The notes: generated by a model not told the origin, from the letters alone. A stretch of 64,000 nucleotides of DNA from Eremomyces bilateralis CBS 781.70 (GCF_010015585.1 NW_022985087.1:86280-150279), one strand, 5' to 3'. Counted from the first letter of the stretch, positions 21,952-33,139 are shown. Program-made: numbers and translations.

Positions 21952-24570
21952 ATGGCTCCGGGAACATCATCAAAGCCGACAGGTAGTGATGATGGGGATC
22001 CAGCCTTGATGCGTAAAGGCTCGGTACGGGCTGCGAGAGAACGTCTTCGTGCTGCACAGCACGGCCAGATGTTACCCAGAGAGGAGACCTTGAGTGTTCA
22101 GCAACCGCCTCCTCGCTCTAGTCTTTTAGTGTCTCAGTTCTCCCCTCAGTCACAGCAACAACATCAGCGTCCTCCTATCTCCACCGCAAGTCCCGGGAGT
22201 CTCGGCAGGTCATCCGAATCACCAGGACCGCAATGGCCGTTGCCAAACGATATCATCGAGGAAGAGCCCGTTCCAAGCGTGCGACGTCCTGCACAACAGC
22301 ATCAACCAAAACCGAATCGAGGTCATCCTCCACAACGGCCACCTCGTCCTGCATATGTCCCGGACATTCTCGATCAAACGAGGCAGCCGCCTCCACAACC
22401 GCGAGGGAACCTACAGCAACCTACACAGCCAACCTGGCCCGAAGAAGAATTCCTTGAACCAGACTATCCAACCGCTAAACCGGCCCGACCATTGACGGAT
22501 TCATCTCAAGATTCAGCATTGGCAGCTGATTATATCCCCGACTTCCCAGTCCCGAATTCTGGGAACATGCCTCGTCGCCCTCCCACCATCGGGCCTCCTC
22601 CATCAGCACGCCGCGGCCCATCATCGTACTATTCCCAAATCTCATATGTCTCCCCGATCCAGGAAGAGGCCGAGCACCGTGCGTCGCACGGCTCGTTCGC
22701 ATCTAGCAACGTCATTCCTTCCGGGCCCCACCAATTCTACTATGATGAGCATTCGCCTTCCGATGAGGATGCGCCGCATTCTCCAGCTGTCGATGGACGC
22801 CACTCGCGCGGAGAAGACCACGACGAATCAAGTGGGTTGGTCAGGCAGGCGAGTCTGGGAAAGAAGGCCAAGCCGTCCTTGACAACAATCAAGAGCGGTG
22901 AAGATTTGAAATCACACAAAGGACCAAAGCAATCAAAACCGGTGAATACCAAAGGCGCAATTGCTCAAGCCGCAATCGCGGTCGGCACCCAAGGAGGCGC
23001 ATTTGCCGCTGGCTTAGGATCTCAACCTGATGGGCCGCGCCCGGGTAGCGCTTTGAGCGGCGGGACTGGTCTCCTTGACCCATCTTCATCGTCATCCGAG
23101 TCCGTGGACAAAGTCGTCAAAAAGCAAACCGTAACGTCTGCACCGAAGAAACCGATGTCCCCTGGACCGCTTTCACCGCCAAATCGATCCCGTTCACCCC
23201 TTGTCCCCGGCGATCTTCGCAAAGAGACCGGAACACCATTCGACTTCGGTGCCAAGCCTCCGAATCAGTCGACTCTGTCCGATCGTGTGGGGCCTCGACG
23301 ACCGCCTCGATTAAATGTGGACGCGGTGCGTGAGGCTGAAATACGAGGTAGTTTGACCAGTCTTCCCGACCTGATTCGACGCGCCACTCGTCTGGCGTCC
23401 AACCTTGATCGGGGCAAAACCGCTAGTCGGCTAGGGTTCGAAGGCTGGTTCGATCAAGCTGGTGATAGAGGAAAGGGGCTGGATATGGAGAAAGACGACC
23501 GAAGATCTGCCTCGCTATCTGATATGCTCGCATCCTTCCCACCTCCGGGATTGGCCACTCCAACGAGCCCACGGACACCCACTCATGGCAGGTCGAACCG
23601 GACTCTGTCAGGCCTATCGCACCATCGCTTCGATTCCGGCTACCATCTCGAAAAGCCGCCGAAGGCTCGTGGACGCCGCGTCTGTGGCATGCGCCTTGGG
23701 CTTTTTGTGGTCCTCCTCATCATCCTCTTCTGTCTCGTGGTCGCCGCAATCGTCATCCCCATCGCGCTTATTGTTCTTCCCGGCAAGAATCAAGCCGCAA
23801 ACAGCGGATTCAACTCAGCATTTGGAGTGTGCCAGAAGCAGCTCACGTGCGCCAACGGTGGCAGTGTGACCGTGGTAGCCGATGGTTCATGTGGTTGTAT
23901 CTGCTCGAATGGATTCACGGGAGCAGCCTGCACGCAAAAGTCCGATGTTGGCTGCTCCACGACCGCGGTCCCGGACGTGCCGAATGCAACGGTGGGCACC
24001 GCGATTCCACGCCTTCTGCAGGCTGCGCAGAAGAACTTCAGCGTTCCGTTGGAAGCGTCCAAGCTACTTGCCGTGTTCGCATATAGCAACACCAGCTGTG
24101 CGGCCGAAAACGCCCTTGTTTCGTTCAATGGTCTAATCGCTCGATCGCTGGAGCCACAAGAGGGATCTTCAACCCTTCCGGAGCTCGCCCTTCGGGAAGC
24201 ACAGGGAGATGCTTTCATTACCGGCGGTCTAGTGGTGGCGGCACCGACTCTCGTGCCAACTGGAAGCTCGGATAATAGTCCTCCCGCTCCAACCTACACC
24301 AGCCCACCGATTTCTGGAACATCCACTCAAATCATGGACTTCGCTCGCACTGCAGTGCTCTATATCCTGCAGGAATCACGGAACCTTGATGATGCCGTAC
24401 TCGCGCAGGAGAGATTGCAGGCCTATTTCTCCCGTGCCAGCTCCGGTAGCACGAAGGATTCGCGTGTCGATGCAGGCAATCGCAACATCGTCGATCTCAG
24501 CGGGCTCCGAGTGAAATTGGGCAACGGAACGGTAGCGGGCGGTTCCGGCAACGTGACTTCAAGTCTATAG
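21952..24570 (+). CDS. Single-pass membrane protein with EGF-like extracellular domain
   Basis: Intronless, 872 residues from the ATG at 21952 (MAPGTSSKPTGSDDG), which sits in a good context (GGCGATGGC). The first about 580 residues are disordered, rich in proline, serine and glutamine. A basic stretch (PPKARGRRVCGMR) precedes one strong membrane segment (about residues 582-608, LGLFVVLLIILFCLVVAAIV), so a cytosolic N-terminus is likely. Outside follows an EGF-like cysteine cluster (about 626-660: CQKQLTCANGG, then GCICSNGFTGAACTQ) and a 200-residue domain with several N-glycosylation sites (NATVG, NFSVP, NTSC, NGTV, NVTS). Similar proteins exist across filamentous ascomycetes; the function is not known to me. 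Confidence 0.85.
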   Translation: MAPGTSSKPTGSDDGDPALMRKGSVRAARERLRAAQHGQMLPREETLSVQQPPPRSSLLVSQFSPQSQQQHQRPPISTASPGSLGRSSESPGPQWPLPNDIIEEEPVPSVRRPAQQHQPKPNRGHPPQRPPRPAYVPDILDQTRQPPPQPRGNLQQPTQPTWPEEEFLEPDYPTAKPARPLTDSSQDSALAADYIPDFPVPNSGNMPRRPPTIGPPPSARRGPSSYYSQISYVSPIQEEAEHRASHGSFASSNVIPSGPHQFYYDEHSPSDEDAPHSPAVDGRHSRGEDHDESSGLVRQASLGKKAKPSLTTIKSGEDLKSHKGPKQSKPVNTKGAIAQAAIAVGTQGGAFAAGLGSQPDGPRPGSALSGGTGLLDPSSSSSESVDKVVKKQTVTSAPKKPMSPGPLSPPNRSRSPLVPGDLRKETGTPFDFGAKPPNQSTLSDRVGPRRPPRLNVDAVREAEIRGSLTSLPDLIRRATRLASNLDRGKTASRLGFEGWFDQAGDRGKGLDMEKDDRRSASLSDMLASFPPPGLATPTSPRTPTHGRSNRTLSGLSHHRFDSGYHLEKPPKARGRRVCGMRLGLFVVLLIILFCLVVAAIVIPIALIVLPGKNQAANSGFNSAFGVCQKQLTCANGGSVTVVADGSCGCICSNGFTGAACTQKSDVGCSTTAVPDVPNATVGTAIPRLLQAAQKNFSVPLEASKLLAVFAYSNTSCAAENALVSFNGLIARSLEPQEGSSTLPELALREAQGDAFITGGLVVAAPTLVPTGSSDNSPPAPTYTSPPISGTSTQIMDFARTAVLYILQESRNLDDAVLAQERLQAYFSRASSGSTKDSRVDAGNRNIVDLSGLRVKLGNGTVAGGSGNVTSSL

Positions 24571-26318
24571 TATGCAACCTTGATGGCTTCCATGGACCTT
24601 TTATTTTCGATCCAGTGGGCTATGAGTTCTTCGCGGTGATGGAATCCCGAAAAAGTTCTCCATGTCATCTGCTTGCAAAGGAGCAGTCGCATTTTCACGC
24701 GTTTTCTTACGGCGGAATGGGTTTCCGGGCGTTTTCCAACGAATACTTTTATCTTCTGTTCCTTAGTTCTATACCACCTAGGCGAACTGACATTAATGTT
24801 GTCATTTGTGGTTATAGTGTCGAAGATACACTGAACTTGGCTGGGGGTTGCTGGATGACATCCTAAGTTCATTCAGTAAGGACGACGAGGATAAGATGAT
24901 CAGGACGAAAGAGACGGCATCTTGTTGTATATAACTTCCATATATCTATACTGATATGTCTGACAGGATATTGTTGGGGGAGCAACGATTAGTTCTGTGT
25001 AGTACAGCACGGAATAGTTCGTATTCTGTGGTCATTGCAGGAAATTTGCTTGCTGCTGTGATATGTGATCCCCTAGAACGGCATAACCAGTAAGGTTTCA
25101 AGCCACAACATTATCATCTCCTCGGCACGCAGGCGCCTCGTCGCACAGCATCGATCATCTCCCATGCCAACGCCTAACCGCCTACATTTTTTCGACATCG
25201 ATCGATCCATATGCATTTTCATCGGAGCCATTTCTTCCAATCACCGAGACTTTCATTAACGTCCATCCAAGTGCAACGTAACCCGTCCTCCCTTCGTTGA
25301 GTTCGTTCCAATCAACGATTTTTCATGACCGCGGACCTCTATGCTGATTTGACCGAGCGCGATGGACCGCTCCCTAGTGGATGCCAACCCGATGCCAACT
25401 CATGATTTGCTCTGGTTCCTGAAGATCAGATGCAGCCGCCTTCACCAGGGAGCGGCGTGGACGTATCAAATCCCATCTTGCGTTGTTCAAGTCGACCGTG
25501 TAAGACACTGGGCCTATGGAGACCGCATACTGTTGCGTACTGCTGCTAGGGAAACCAATCCCCATCCGCTGTGTTGTCTTATGCGGTGTATTTTTTGACG
25601 CTATATTTGCTGAGTACGGTAGGTATTGTGCGAAATAGGAAGAGGTTGGGTGATAAGAGGTCGATAATATTGGACCCGATATGTTCTTGAGCGATTTCTT
25701 CCCCGTCCCTTAAGACTGTCCTGATGGTCCATCCTGAATCTTCCAGTTGAATACGAAACTTTCGTTCTGATTTCAGTCGGATACTACATTGCTACGATAT
25801 CCATCGAGTCTCTTGTTCATTTATATACCATCAGTTTCGTTCTTTCATATACATTGAGAGACGCGGTGTCCTGTTACTTAGGATATCAAGTTACTTAGGA
25901 TATCAAGTTACTTAGGATATCAAGTTACTTAGGATATCAAGTTACTTAGGATATCCAGTTCAGTCCAGAGCCAGTACCTGTAAGCATGAAAGGTTCCCTT
26001 CCCTTCCATCATTATCCTGTTGTCTCCTTACTTGGGGCATTCTCAGTCAAATATATCCTCATCACCAATGATCCAGTGGCCAGATGTATATAACAGCGAT
26101 TCCATCAATTGGTGGATGTGGCCCTCGAAACACTGCGTATCCTTTCATCAGATGCAAGGCATTGACTTGCGGTTCTCGCAATCCTGTTTTACTATGCGTG
26201 TTTCCAACTCAGCCGAACTTGGCCTGGCATCTCTCTTGTCTGCTCTTAAGGTGCCCTGCTGTCTCTTTTCCTAACCTGAGTCCTTAAACATGTTTTTGCA
26301 AAGCTGATCTCGGGCAAG
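24571..26318. other. Gap before the AA5 oxidase gene
   Basis: 1.75 kb between tandem plus-strand genes. It holds the 3' UTR of the EGF-like gene, a 17-bp tandem repeat (25873-25957) and the promoter of the oxidase gene. Short frames show no domain. Confidence 0.55.
25873..25957. repeat. 17-bp tandem repeat, five copies
   Basis: The unit GTTACTTAGGATATCAA is repeated five times head to tail with no spacer; only the fifth copy differs (one base near its end). It lies about 360 bp upstream of the oxidase start codon, within its likely promoter. Confidence 0.95.
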
Positions 26319-28764
26319 ATGGGACCAGTTATGACGGTGAGGGTGATTACGTTGTTGATCCATTTCGCAACAGCGAACATCATCTTCCCATACGTACAAC
26401 CAATATGCGATCCCACGAATCTCGCATATCCAGGATGTCTCCGCGGCCAAGTTTGCTTAGCCAACGGCACGTAAGTTTGTCTAGTTCCATCTTTACGGGT
26501 TGGTCCTCACGGGTATGGCTCCAGATGCAAACTCGATGACGACCCCTTCTATCCGCAATCATTTAGACGCCGTGCCGACGATCTTGTCAATATCGTGCCT
26601 CCCCGCTCAGATGGTAAATGCGGCCAAAATGCAGGAGGCGCCACGTGTGGTCCCGATCCAAAAGGACCATTTGGACCTTGCTGCTCACAACATGGGTATG
26701 TCAACTCCTGTCCATTGAACATTTATAAAAACTCATTTGACCTCCCGCAGATGGTGCGGGAAAACGGACGTCCATTGTGCAGCCTCGCAAGGATGCCAGG
26801 CAGAGTTTGGGGTTTGCGCTTCCGTTACAACGTCCTCAATAATTACAAGCACAAAGGCTGCGAAACCCAACTCCGAAACGGCGAGGGTCAGCTCGGGAGA
26901 ACCGGTTATCGGAATTCCTACGAGTTCTGCACCTCGTCAACCTCAAACAACTGTGATAACCGAGGACGGAAGTTGTGGAATCCAGCATGACCATACTGAG
27001 TGTGGAGATTGGTCTAATGGCGCTTGCTGTAGCATGTATGGGTTTTGTGGGAACACGTATGTTTCTTGCTGTCTCTGCCCTGATGCATTTTGGCTGATCA
27101 CAAACTACAGCATCGCTCATTGTGGCGATGGATGCCAGTCTGGACCATGCCTGAATGAGGCAGTCCCTAAAGCACCTGGCCCAAGTCCAGCACCGGCAAA
27201 CGCAAATCCTGGAAAGTTCAGTCTGGTCGGTGACTCTGGTGTTCCTGCAATGCATGCAGGACTGTTGCCAAACGGAAAAGTTGTGTTTCTGGATAAGGTC
27301 GAGAACTACACCCAAATGAAACTTCCGAACGGACAGTACGCGTACTCATCCGAGTGGGATCCGGTGTCCAAGAAGGTTGTGCCACTTGGATATAAAACGA
27401 ATGCGTTCTGCGCTGGGGGTATATTCTTAGCGGATGGCACCTTCGTTTCGCTTGGTGGGAATTTCCCACTGACAGATATCGATCCAACCGTTGGGGATGG
27501 CTTCAAAGCAATCCGGCATCTTAGGCGCTCGTTAACGGATGCATCACTGGATGGCCAAAACTGGATTGAGGGTGCTAACCAAATGTCCACCGGTAGATGG
27601 TACGCGTCTGCACAGACTCTACCGGACGGCAAAATCTTCGTCGCTTCCGGCAGCCTCAACGGACTGGATCCAACAGTGTTCGCGAACAATAACCCGACGT
27701 ACGAGATTTTATCGAGAAATGGGCAACCAGTTGGCGGTTCCATCCCAATGGAACTTCTTGTGAAAGCTCAGCCTTATTACATGTATCCATTCATCCATCT
27801 CCTGCGAGATGGTTCTCTATTCGTCTTCGCGTCGAAGTCATCGGAATTGTTCGATTCGGTTACGAACCGTACAATACGACAGTTTACAGACCTCCCTGGA
27901 GACTACCGCTCCTATCCAAACACCGGCTCGTCAGTGATATTGCCCCTTTCTTCGGCGAATAACTGGGACCCAGAAGTCTACGTTTGCGGCGGGGGAGCCT
28001 ATCAAGACCTAACTTCACCGACCGATCCATCATGTGGACGCATCGCACCACTGTCACAAAATCCAGAGTGGGAGATGGACAGCATGCCGCAGGGACGATG
28101 TATGGTGGAAGGAGTGTTACTTCCGGATGGTAGCGTCGCATGGCTCAACGGTGCGAGCAAAGGTGCTCAAGGGTTTCTCCTCGCGGCGAATCCCACCTTG
28201 GAGCTTCTTCTCATGGATCCGACCAAGCCGCTCGGACAACGTTGGATGACAGACGCCGCGAGCGAGATCCCTCGATTGTATCATTCTGTGGCACTCTTAT
28301 TGTTGGATGGCACCATCCTCGTCGCAGGATCCAACCCGGTGGAGATGCCCATCTTAAAACCAACGGAACAGAGCCCCTATGTGACGGAGTTCAGGATGGA
28401 AATCTATACTCCGCCCTACTTGCGTGACGACAATGCAACCAAGCGCCCATCGAAGCTTACGCTTTCTAAAACAACTGTCTCCGCGTCGTCCGGGACCGAT
28501 TCGGTGACCGCTACGTTCTCGGTTCCCAAAGGGGCGAACAAGGCCAAGGTTTCATTAATATATGGAGGATTTGTCACGCACTCCGTTCACATGGGACAGC
28601 GGATGCTGTGGCTCGACATTGAAGGATGGAAAGCAGGCAACACGGAACAGAAGATTGTGGTCAAGGCACCTCCAAGCACAAGTGTGGCCCCTCCAGGACC
28701 GTACATGCTTTTTGTTGTCGTTGATGGCATCCCATCGGTTGGTCAATTCGTCATGGTAAATTAG
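26319..28764 (+). CDS. Secreted AA5 copper-radical oxidase (glyoxal oxidase type) with two chitin-binding (CBM18) modules
   Basis: Four exons (26319-26470, 26525-26695, 26751-27056, 27111-28764), 760 residues. The N-terminus (MGPVMTVRVITLLIHFATA) is a modest signal peptide. Two CBM18 modules follow: GKCGQNAGGATCG to CCSQHGWCGKT, and GSCGIQHDHTECG to CCSMYGFCGNT then HCGDGC. Introns 2 and 3 fall inside these modules. The catalytic domain keeps the copper-radical residues of glyoxal oxidases: cysteine in NAFCAGG (about C310), tyrosine in GRWYASAQT (about Y374), Tyr-His in PRLYHSVAL (about Y600/H601) and histidine in FVTHSVHMGQ (about H700), plus a C-terminal DUF1929-like domain. It should oxidise an aldehyde or alcohol and release H2O2, probably at chitin or the wall. 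Intron 3 is 54 nt with no stop in frame. Confidence 0.92.
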
Positions 28765-29183
28765 AAGGAGGTCGGAAAGAGTAATAAGGGTCTATCCCCA
28801 GTGGACAAAGGTGGATGAGATCATGTGTTTGATGAACGCCTCCAGTGGACGTAATGATAGGGATGTATAGATATACCTAAAATGAATATAATGTAATGGG
28901 ACTCTTGGCCCTTAGGTGAAGTAAACTTTAGCAATAGCAAGCATCAAGGATATTGGAAGACCCGATGGTATCCTTCAGGATCGGGGTAGACGAAGTTTAT
29001 GGCTTAGATCATCAGGGCTGGCAGATCTGAGAGTCCTTTTGACCTAAACCTTTCCCACTCACGGCATTGTAGTACGGTAACCAGTTGAGATTCCAATCAG
29101 GAGAGTGACCAACCGTCCGCTTGTGGCAGTATAACGCGAACTTTGTTTGGTACCTATGGTCGTCATCTGGTATACAAGAAAGG
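28765..29183. other. Convergent 3' region, AA5 oxidase / GPI2
   Basis: 419 bp between two stops. Nothing recognisable beyond likely 3' UTRs. Confidence 0.5.
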
Positions 29184-30431
29184 CTATGCCCAGGGCCGCC
29201 TGATAACGGGCCGCGCAGGATCCCACGGTCCATATATCTCGTTCTTGTACTTCTGCAGGCCAATGAGCCACCAACTACACAGGCCCATAGCCAGGCTCGT
29301 GATGATATATCCCAAAATTGCCCCGATGGCGCCAGCCTTCCAGCGGCCGCCAGACACCGTAACCCCAAGTCCGCTCCCAGCCATGCCAACTAAGACCACC
29401 GTTAGTGACAAATGCGCCTGCCAGCTGGTCCGCCGTAGGTCGAGCCGAAAGATTGGGAACAGAGCAAACACTTCGATGGAGAACAACATCAGAAGAAACA
29501 CATCCGTCGTGCTCGTTAACCGGCTGGCTAAGACAGTACTGGCCATCACTGCGGCGTTCATAGATAAAGAAGCCGGGAATTTGGCAGAAATTTCGGAGGA
29601 GTAGTCAAAGAAAAAGACATTGATGATCATAAGCCAGCAGGACATTGCCCAGATGGAGTCGGAAGAAGTGGACTTGGTGAGGGACTTGAGAATCGGGGAA
29701 AGGCCTAGGAGAGTACAGTAGATAAGGATACCGGACTTTATGGTGGTTAATCGAGTTTGGGTAGGGACGGAGAGCATTGTGAGAGTGACACCCGATATTG
29801 GGACCGCTTCGTGACCCTTCGTTCCATTCGTAGACCCCGAGCCTTGCTTTTCATCTAACATCGCAGAAGGCGAGTTTGTCGCATTGGTAGGAAGATCGTG
29901 CTCCCTCTCATCCTCGTTCTCGCCCTCGGGACCGTGGTCAAACCTCGTCTCGTCATGACCCAGCCAGTACTCGCAGAACACCCATCCCAGAATGGTGGCT
30001 CCGCTTCCCCAGTAGGCGATTGTAAACGGTGATGTCCTCTCCTGGTATATCCCCGCAAAGCAGCATGCAAAGATTGCTACCGAGCAAACATGTTGCACAA
30101 TCACCGTGCTCTCCGCAGCCAAGGGCCAGAACTCATAGGAACGCAACTGCGGATTGCGTTGAAGATGGTCTAAGAAGGTTGCCTCATCGGTGTAGTTGTC
30201 GGGGAATTCCTGCGGCACCCACAAGAGCTTTTGCCATACTGGTTTCGCGCTTCGTCGAGTGGGCCGTTTCTTGCGAGCCGAGCGTGGAGCGGGATTGGAG
30301 ACGGATGGATCGTCGCCAGTAGGATGTGTTGGCGGAGAGCGATGGGTAGTGCCACTACTGCGGGAGGTTTCTGGAGGAGTAAGGTGGGATGGATCTCGTA
30401 TATGAGCATACGCTTGACGGAGGGAGGTCAT
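29184..30431 (-). CDS. GPI2: GPI-GlcNAc transferase subunit GPI2 (PIG-C)
   Basis: Subunit of the ER complex that starts GPI-anchor synthesis by adding GlcNAc to phosphatidylinositol. Intronless, 415 residues. After a polar, basic N-terminus comes the family signature VWQKLLWVPQEFPDNYTDE and FLDHLQRNP, then multiple membrane segments (for example STVIVQHVCSVAIFACCFAG, IAYWGSGATILGWVF, SGILIYCTLLGLSPIL, MSCWLMIINVFFFDY, LSLTVVLVGMAGSGLGV, IGAILGYIITSLAMGL). The conserved TLTMLSVPTQTRLTTIKSG loop and the C-terminal NEIYGPWDPARP are typical. A long acidic insert (about residues 165-205) separates membrane segments, common in filamentous fungi. It shares a short divergent promoter with ATG29. Confidence 0.93.
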   Translation of the reverse strand: MTSLRQAYAHIRDPSHLTPPETSRSSGTTHRSPPTHPTGDDPSVSNPAPRSARKKRPTRRSAKPVWQKLLWVPQEFPDNYTDEATFLDHLQRNPQLRSYEFWPLAAESTVIVQHVCSVAIFACCFAGIYQERTSPFTIAYWGSGATILGWVFCEYWLGHDETRFDHGPEGENEDEREHDLPTNATNSPSAMLDEKQGSGSTNGTKGHEAVPISGVTLTMLSVPTQTRLTTIKSGILIYCTLLGLSPILKSLTKSTSSDSIWAMSCWLMIINVFFFDYSSEISAKFPASLSMNAAVMASTVLASRLTSTTDVFLLMLFSIEVFALFPIFRLDLRRTSWQAHLSLTVVLVGMAGSGLGVTVSGGRWKAGAIGAILGYIITSLAMGLCSWWLIGLQKYKNEIYGPWDPARPVIRRPWA

Positions 30432-30823
30432 GGAGAGAAATGGTTCTCCGAGTTGGATCGTAGGTTCGAGTTCTTATTGAGTGGTGGATTGCTGGACGTC
30501 CGCGAACGGCATCTTCTCACAAGGTCAGGCGCTTTGGACCACGTGAATGGTCATGCGGGCTTCATAGTCCTATCATCATATGTCGCGATAGTTGTTGGAT
30601 GGTGTAGATGTTGATTTGAAATTTATATCGACACGAATAATTGGTACTTTAATGACGTCTTGTCGGTGGTTGACTATGGGACGCGATCCGGCGATAGCTT
30701 CGGACTAATCAACCATCAAGGTTCCGACCTGACTCCAGCACCCTGACATCTTTGGATATCTCCCTATTATCTTCACATCTCTTCTCCTACATCCAAGTCA
30801 TCTCCTAGGTATACGCATACATC
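30432..30823. promoter_or_regulatory. Compact divergent promoter, GPI2 / ATG29
   Basis: Only 392 bp lie between the two start codons. The ATG29 side ends in a pyrimidine-rich leader (near 30770-30810). Confidence 0.6.
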
Positions 30824-32519
30824 ATGTCGTCTCCTGTACCGGCAGGCAGAGCCCTACATGGGCGGAAAGCGTCCGAGACGACCGCAACGAGAGTTGAGCC
30901 CAAGCAGTCGAAGAAGTCACCATCCCAACCCGAAGTCCACTTCACCACTTTGATCAGACTCCCGTTCGACAGAGGAGATTTTGTAGACCCCCCTCAGGTA
31001 TATAAGCATCTTGGAACCTTTCGCGCTGAAAGAGCCATGAGATTGACCGGAGTCAGGTTCAATGGGACGCCGCCAAAGACAAGTCGCTATGGAAGGTCAT
31101 CTCTCGATCTTCAACAACGGATCTGAACTGTGCGTATACTGTATTCATCCTTTAGGCATTAGGCTAATGATGCGTAGGGGAAGATCTGTAAGCTACCGAA
31201 GCTCCTTGCGTCATAACGTTGCCTAAACACAGATCAGCGCCACGAAGCTCGACGTCCCTCAGCCTTTCCTCCTTCAACAAGCGGCATGGCTATATGAGCG
31301 ACACCTATCCCATGTTCGTGCTCAGATGCGGAAAGTCAATCCAATAAATCCCCCAGCGGGTGTCTTGGGCTCGGGCAGCATATCAGCAGCTTCACCCGTG
31401 GGGCCACCGGGAAAGCCAGCCCCCGGTATGGACAACCCTGGAGATGGAAGGGGCGATTTCGGAAGAATACTGACCATATTTCAGGGTCAAGAGCACCAAG
31501 TGCTCTCTCAGTCCGGACGCGGGATATAGGTCAAGCAGAATGGAGCGGTCCCGGAACTCCGAGGCCAGCTGGTATGTCGATTGCACGGATAGTCCCAACC
31601 CACGAGCTGACACGGCAACTGTTGGACAGCCCCTTCAAGGCATCCCTCAACGAGCACTGTGACCGAAAGCCGGCAATTTGTCCCGGCAAGTCCAAGACAA
31701 CCAGTGAGACAACTGCGCGGCTCGTTCGGCGCCGGTCGAAGACCCGATATTGCTCTTTCTTCAAGAACAGCAGCGGCTCACGCGCAGAACCGGTCCCCTC
31801 CACGATCTCCTTCACTCTCGTCCTCCTTATCCTCCACAAGCTCATCAGATGACGAGGCTCCGCCACAGCGCTCGCAGTTCCTAAGACGGCCACCTCGATT
31901 CAAGCCGAACAAAGCGCCACTCAGTACCTTGGACTCGGACGGTGAGGGCGACGCCGACTCAGATTCAGAGGATTCGCTGCCATTCGCCGCGGCAGCAGCG
32001 ACAGGTGGCGACAGAACACGCTCCAAAATACCCGATGTCCGACCTGCGGATCTCGGAGCCACGGTTCGCGAAACCCGATCGCAGGCTCCTTCACTGAGCT
32101 CGTCCGCCACGGAGCCATCGTCCTCGCCTGCGCGAACCACCGCGAAAGGCAAAGCCCGGATCCCCAACATCGATTCCTCCACCGCATCCACCAGCTCCGC
32201 GAGTTCCGCCCCCGGACCCTCCGGCACCAACCCGCCCGCCTCCCAACCCCCAGGCCCCCTCAGTCCCCGCCACCGGGCCAACCTCGCGCGCCTGAACCGG
32301 AAAGACCGCCACAGCGACGGAACGCCGAGCATGGGGAGCAGCTTCAGCGACCTGGACGGTGAGTTCCCCTCCTCCCCCTCCGCATCCTCCATCCCCGCGG
32401 TGCCGAACGGGCCGAGTACGGGCCCGCTTGCGCAGGCCCTGTTGCTATCCTCGCAGGCGACGGCGGTGAAGAATGTCACGCGAAAGAATGCGACCCGGCT
32501 GACGAAGATGTGGAATTGA
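30824..32519 (+). CDS. atg29: Autophagy-related protein 29
   Basis: Part of the Atg17-Atg31-Atg29 scaffold that starts the pre-autophagosomal structure. Six exons (30824-30997, 31057-31129, 31178-31187, 31238-31425, 31485-31571, 31630-32519) give 473 residues. The conserved N-terminal domain reads VHFTTLIRLPFDRGDFVDPP, VQWDAAKDKSLWKVIS, then LDVPQPFLLQQAAWLYERH and LSHVRAQMRKVN. Exon 3 is a 10-nt microexon: it is needed to keep the frame and supplies the WEDL junction before ATKLDV. The remainder is disordered, rich in serine and acidic residues, with likely phosphosites, as in other Atg29 proteins. It converges on palI. Confidence 0.92.
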
Positions 32520-33139
32520 TGAGGTAAAGATGCGAGCGTGACACAGAGTGCTTTGGAAGAGGCGCTGTTGAGCAACATGAGACACGGTGGGATGACGAGT
32601 CGGATGAGCTCCTTGAGCCAGGCGTTGAAGTCGAAGTACCTTTAAAGGGTTTCAGGGAATGACGATAGCGATCGAATGTATTAGCGACAAGGACCATGGA
32701 GTTTGGGCTGGGATACGATATTTCGTTCAGAAGCTGCTCGGTTTTGCTTCCTTTGACAATCACGTTATGACATGGTCAGGATGCGGATGGAACGACTGGT
32801 TCTTGGATTAGTCCCAGGAGAAGGATGACTATAAATAAATACAGGTAATCTAATCATGAACCACGCTCTGACGCGGCATTCTGTACATTTCGGTTGTCGA
32901 ATGCCCGAAAATCATGTTTTCGTAAAACGCCCATCAAATACCGGATTGATCCCCTTTAAAATAGGCTCGTGAGGCCGTGCAAAGTATTAACCAGGCCCAA
33001 ATGTCCGCGCTGACACGAAGACGCAAGGAAAACGCATTTCGAAGAGTGACAAGTAGCCCTGTCAGAGATATCCTAACCGTCGAAATGTTTTGCGCACTGA
33101 ACAAATGACTGGCCAAAAACGCCGCTGAACGCCATTTCG
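32520..33139. other. Convergent 3' region, ATG29 / palI
   Basis: 620 bp between two stops. Nothing recognisable. Confidence 0.5.

Noticed and set aside
31778-32578. 266-codon minus-strand frame opposite ATG29
   Set aside because: It is the antisense of the serine-rich ATG29 tail, which lacks stops on the other strand by composition.
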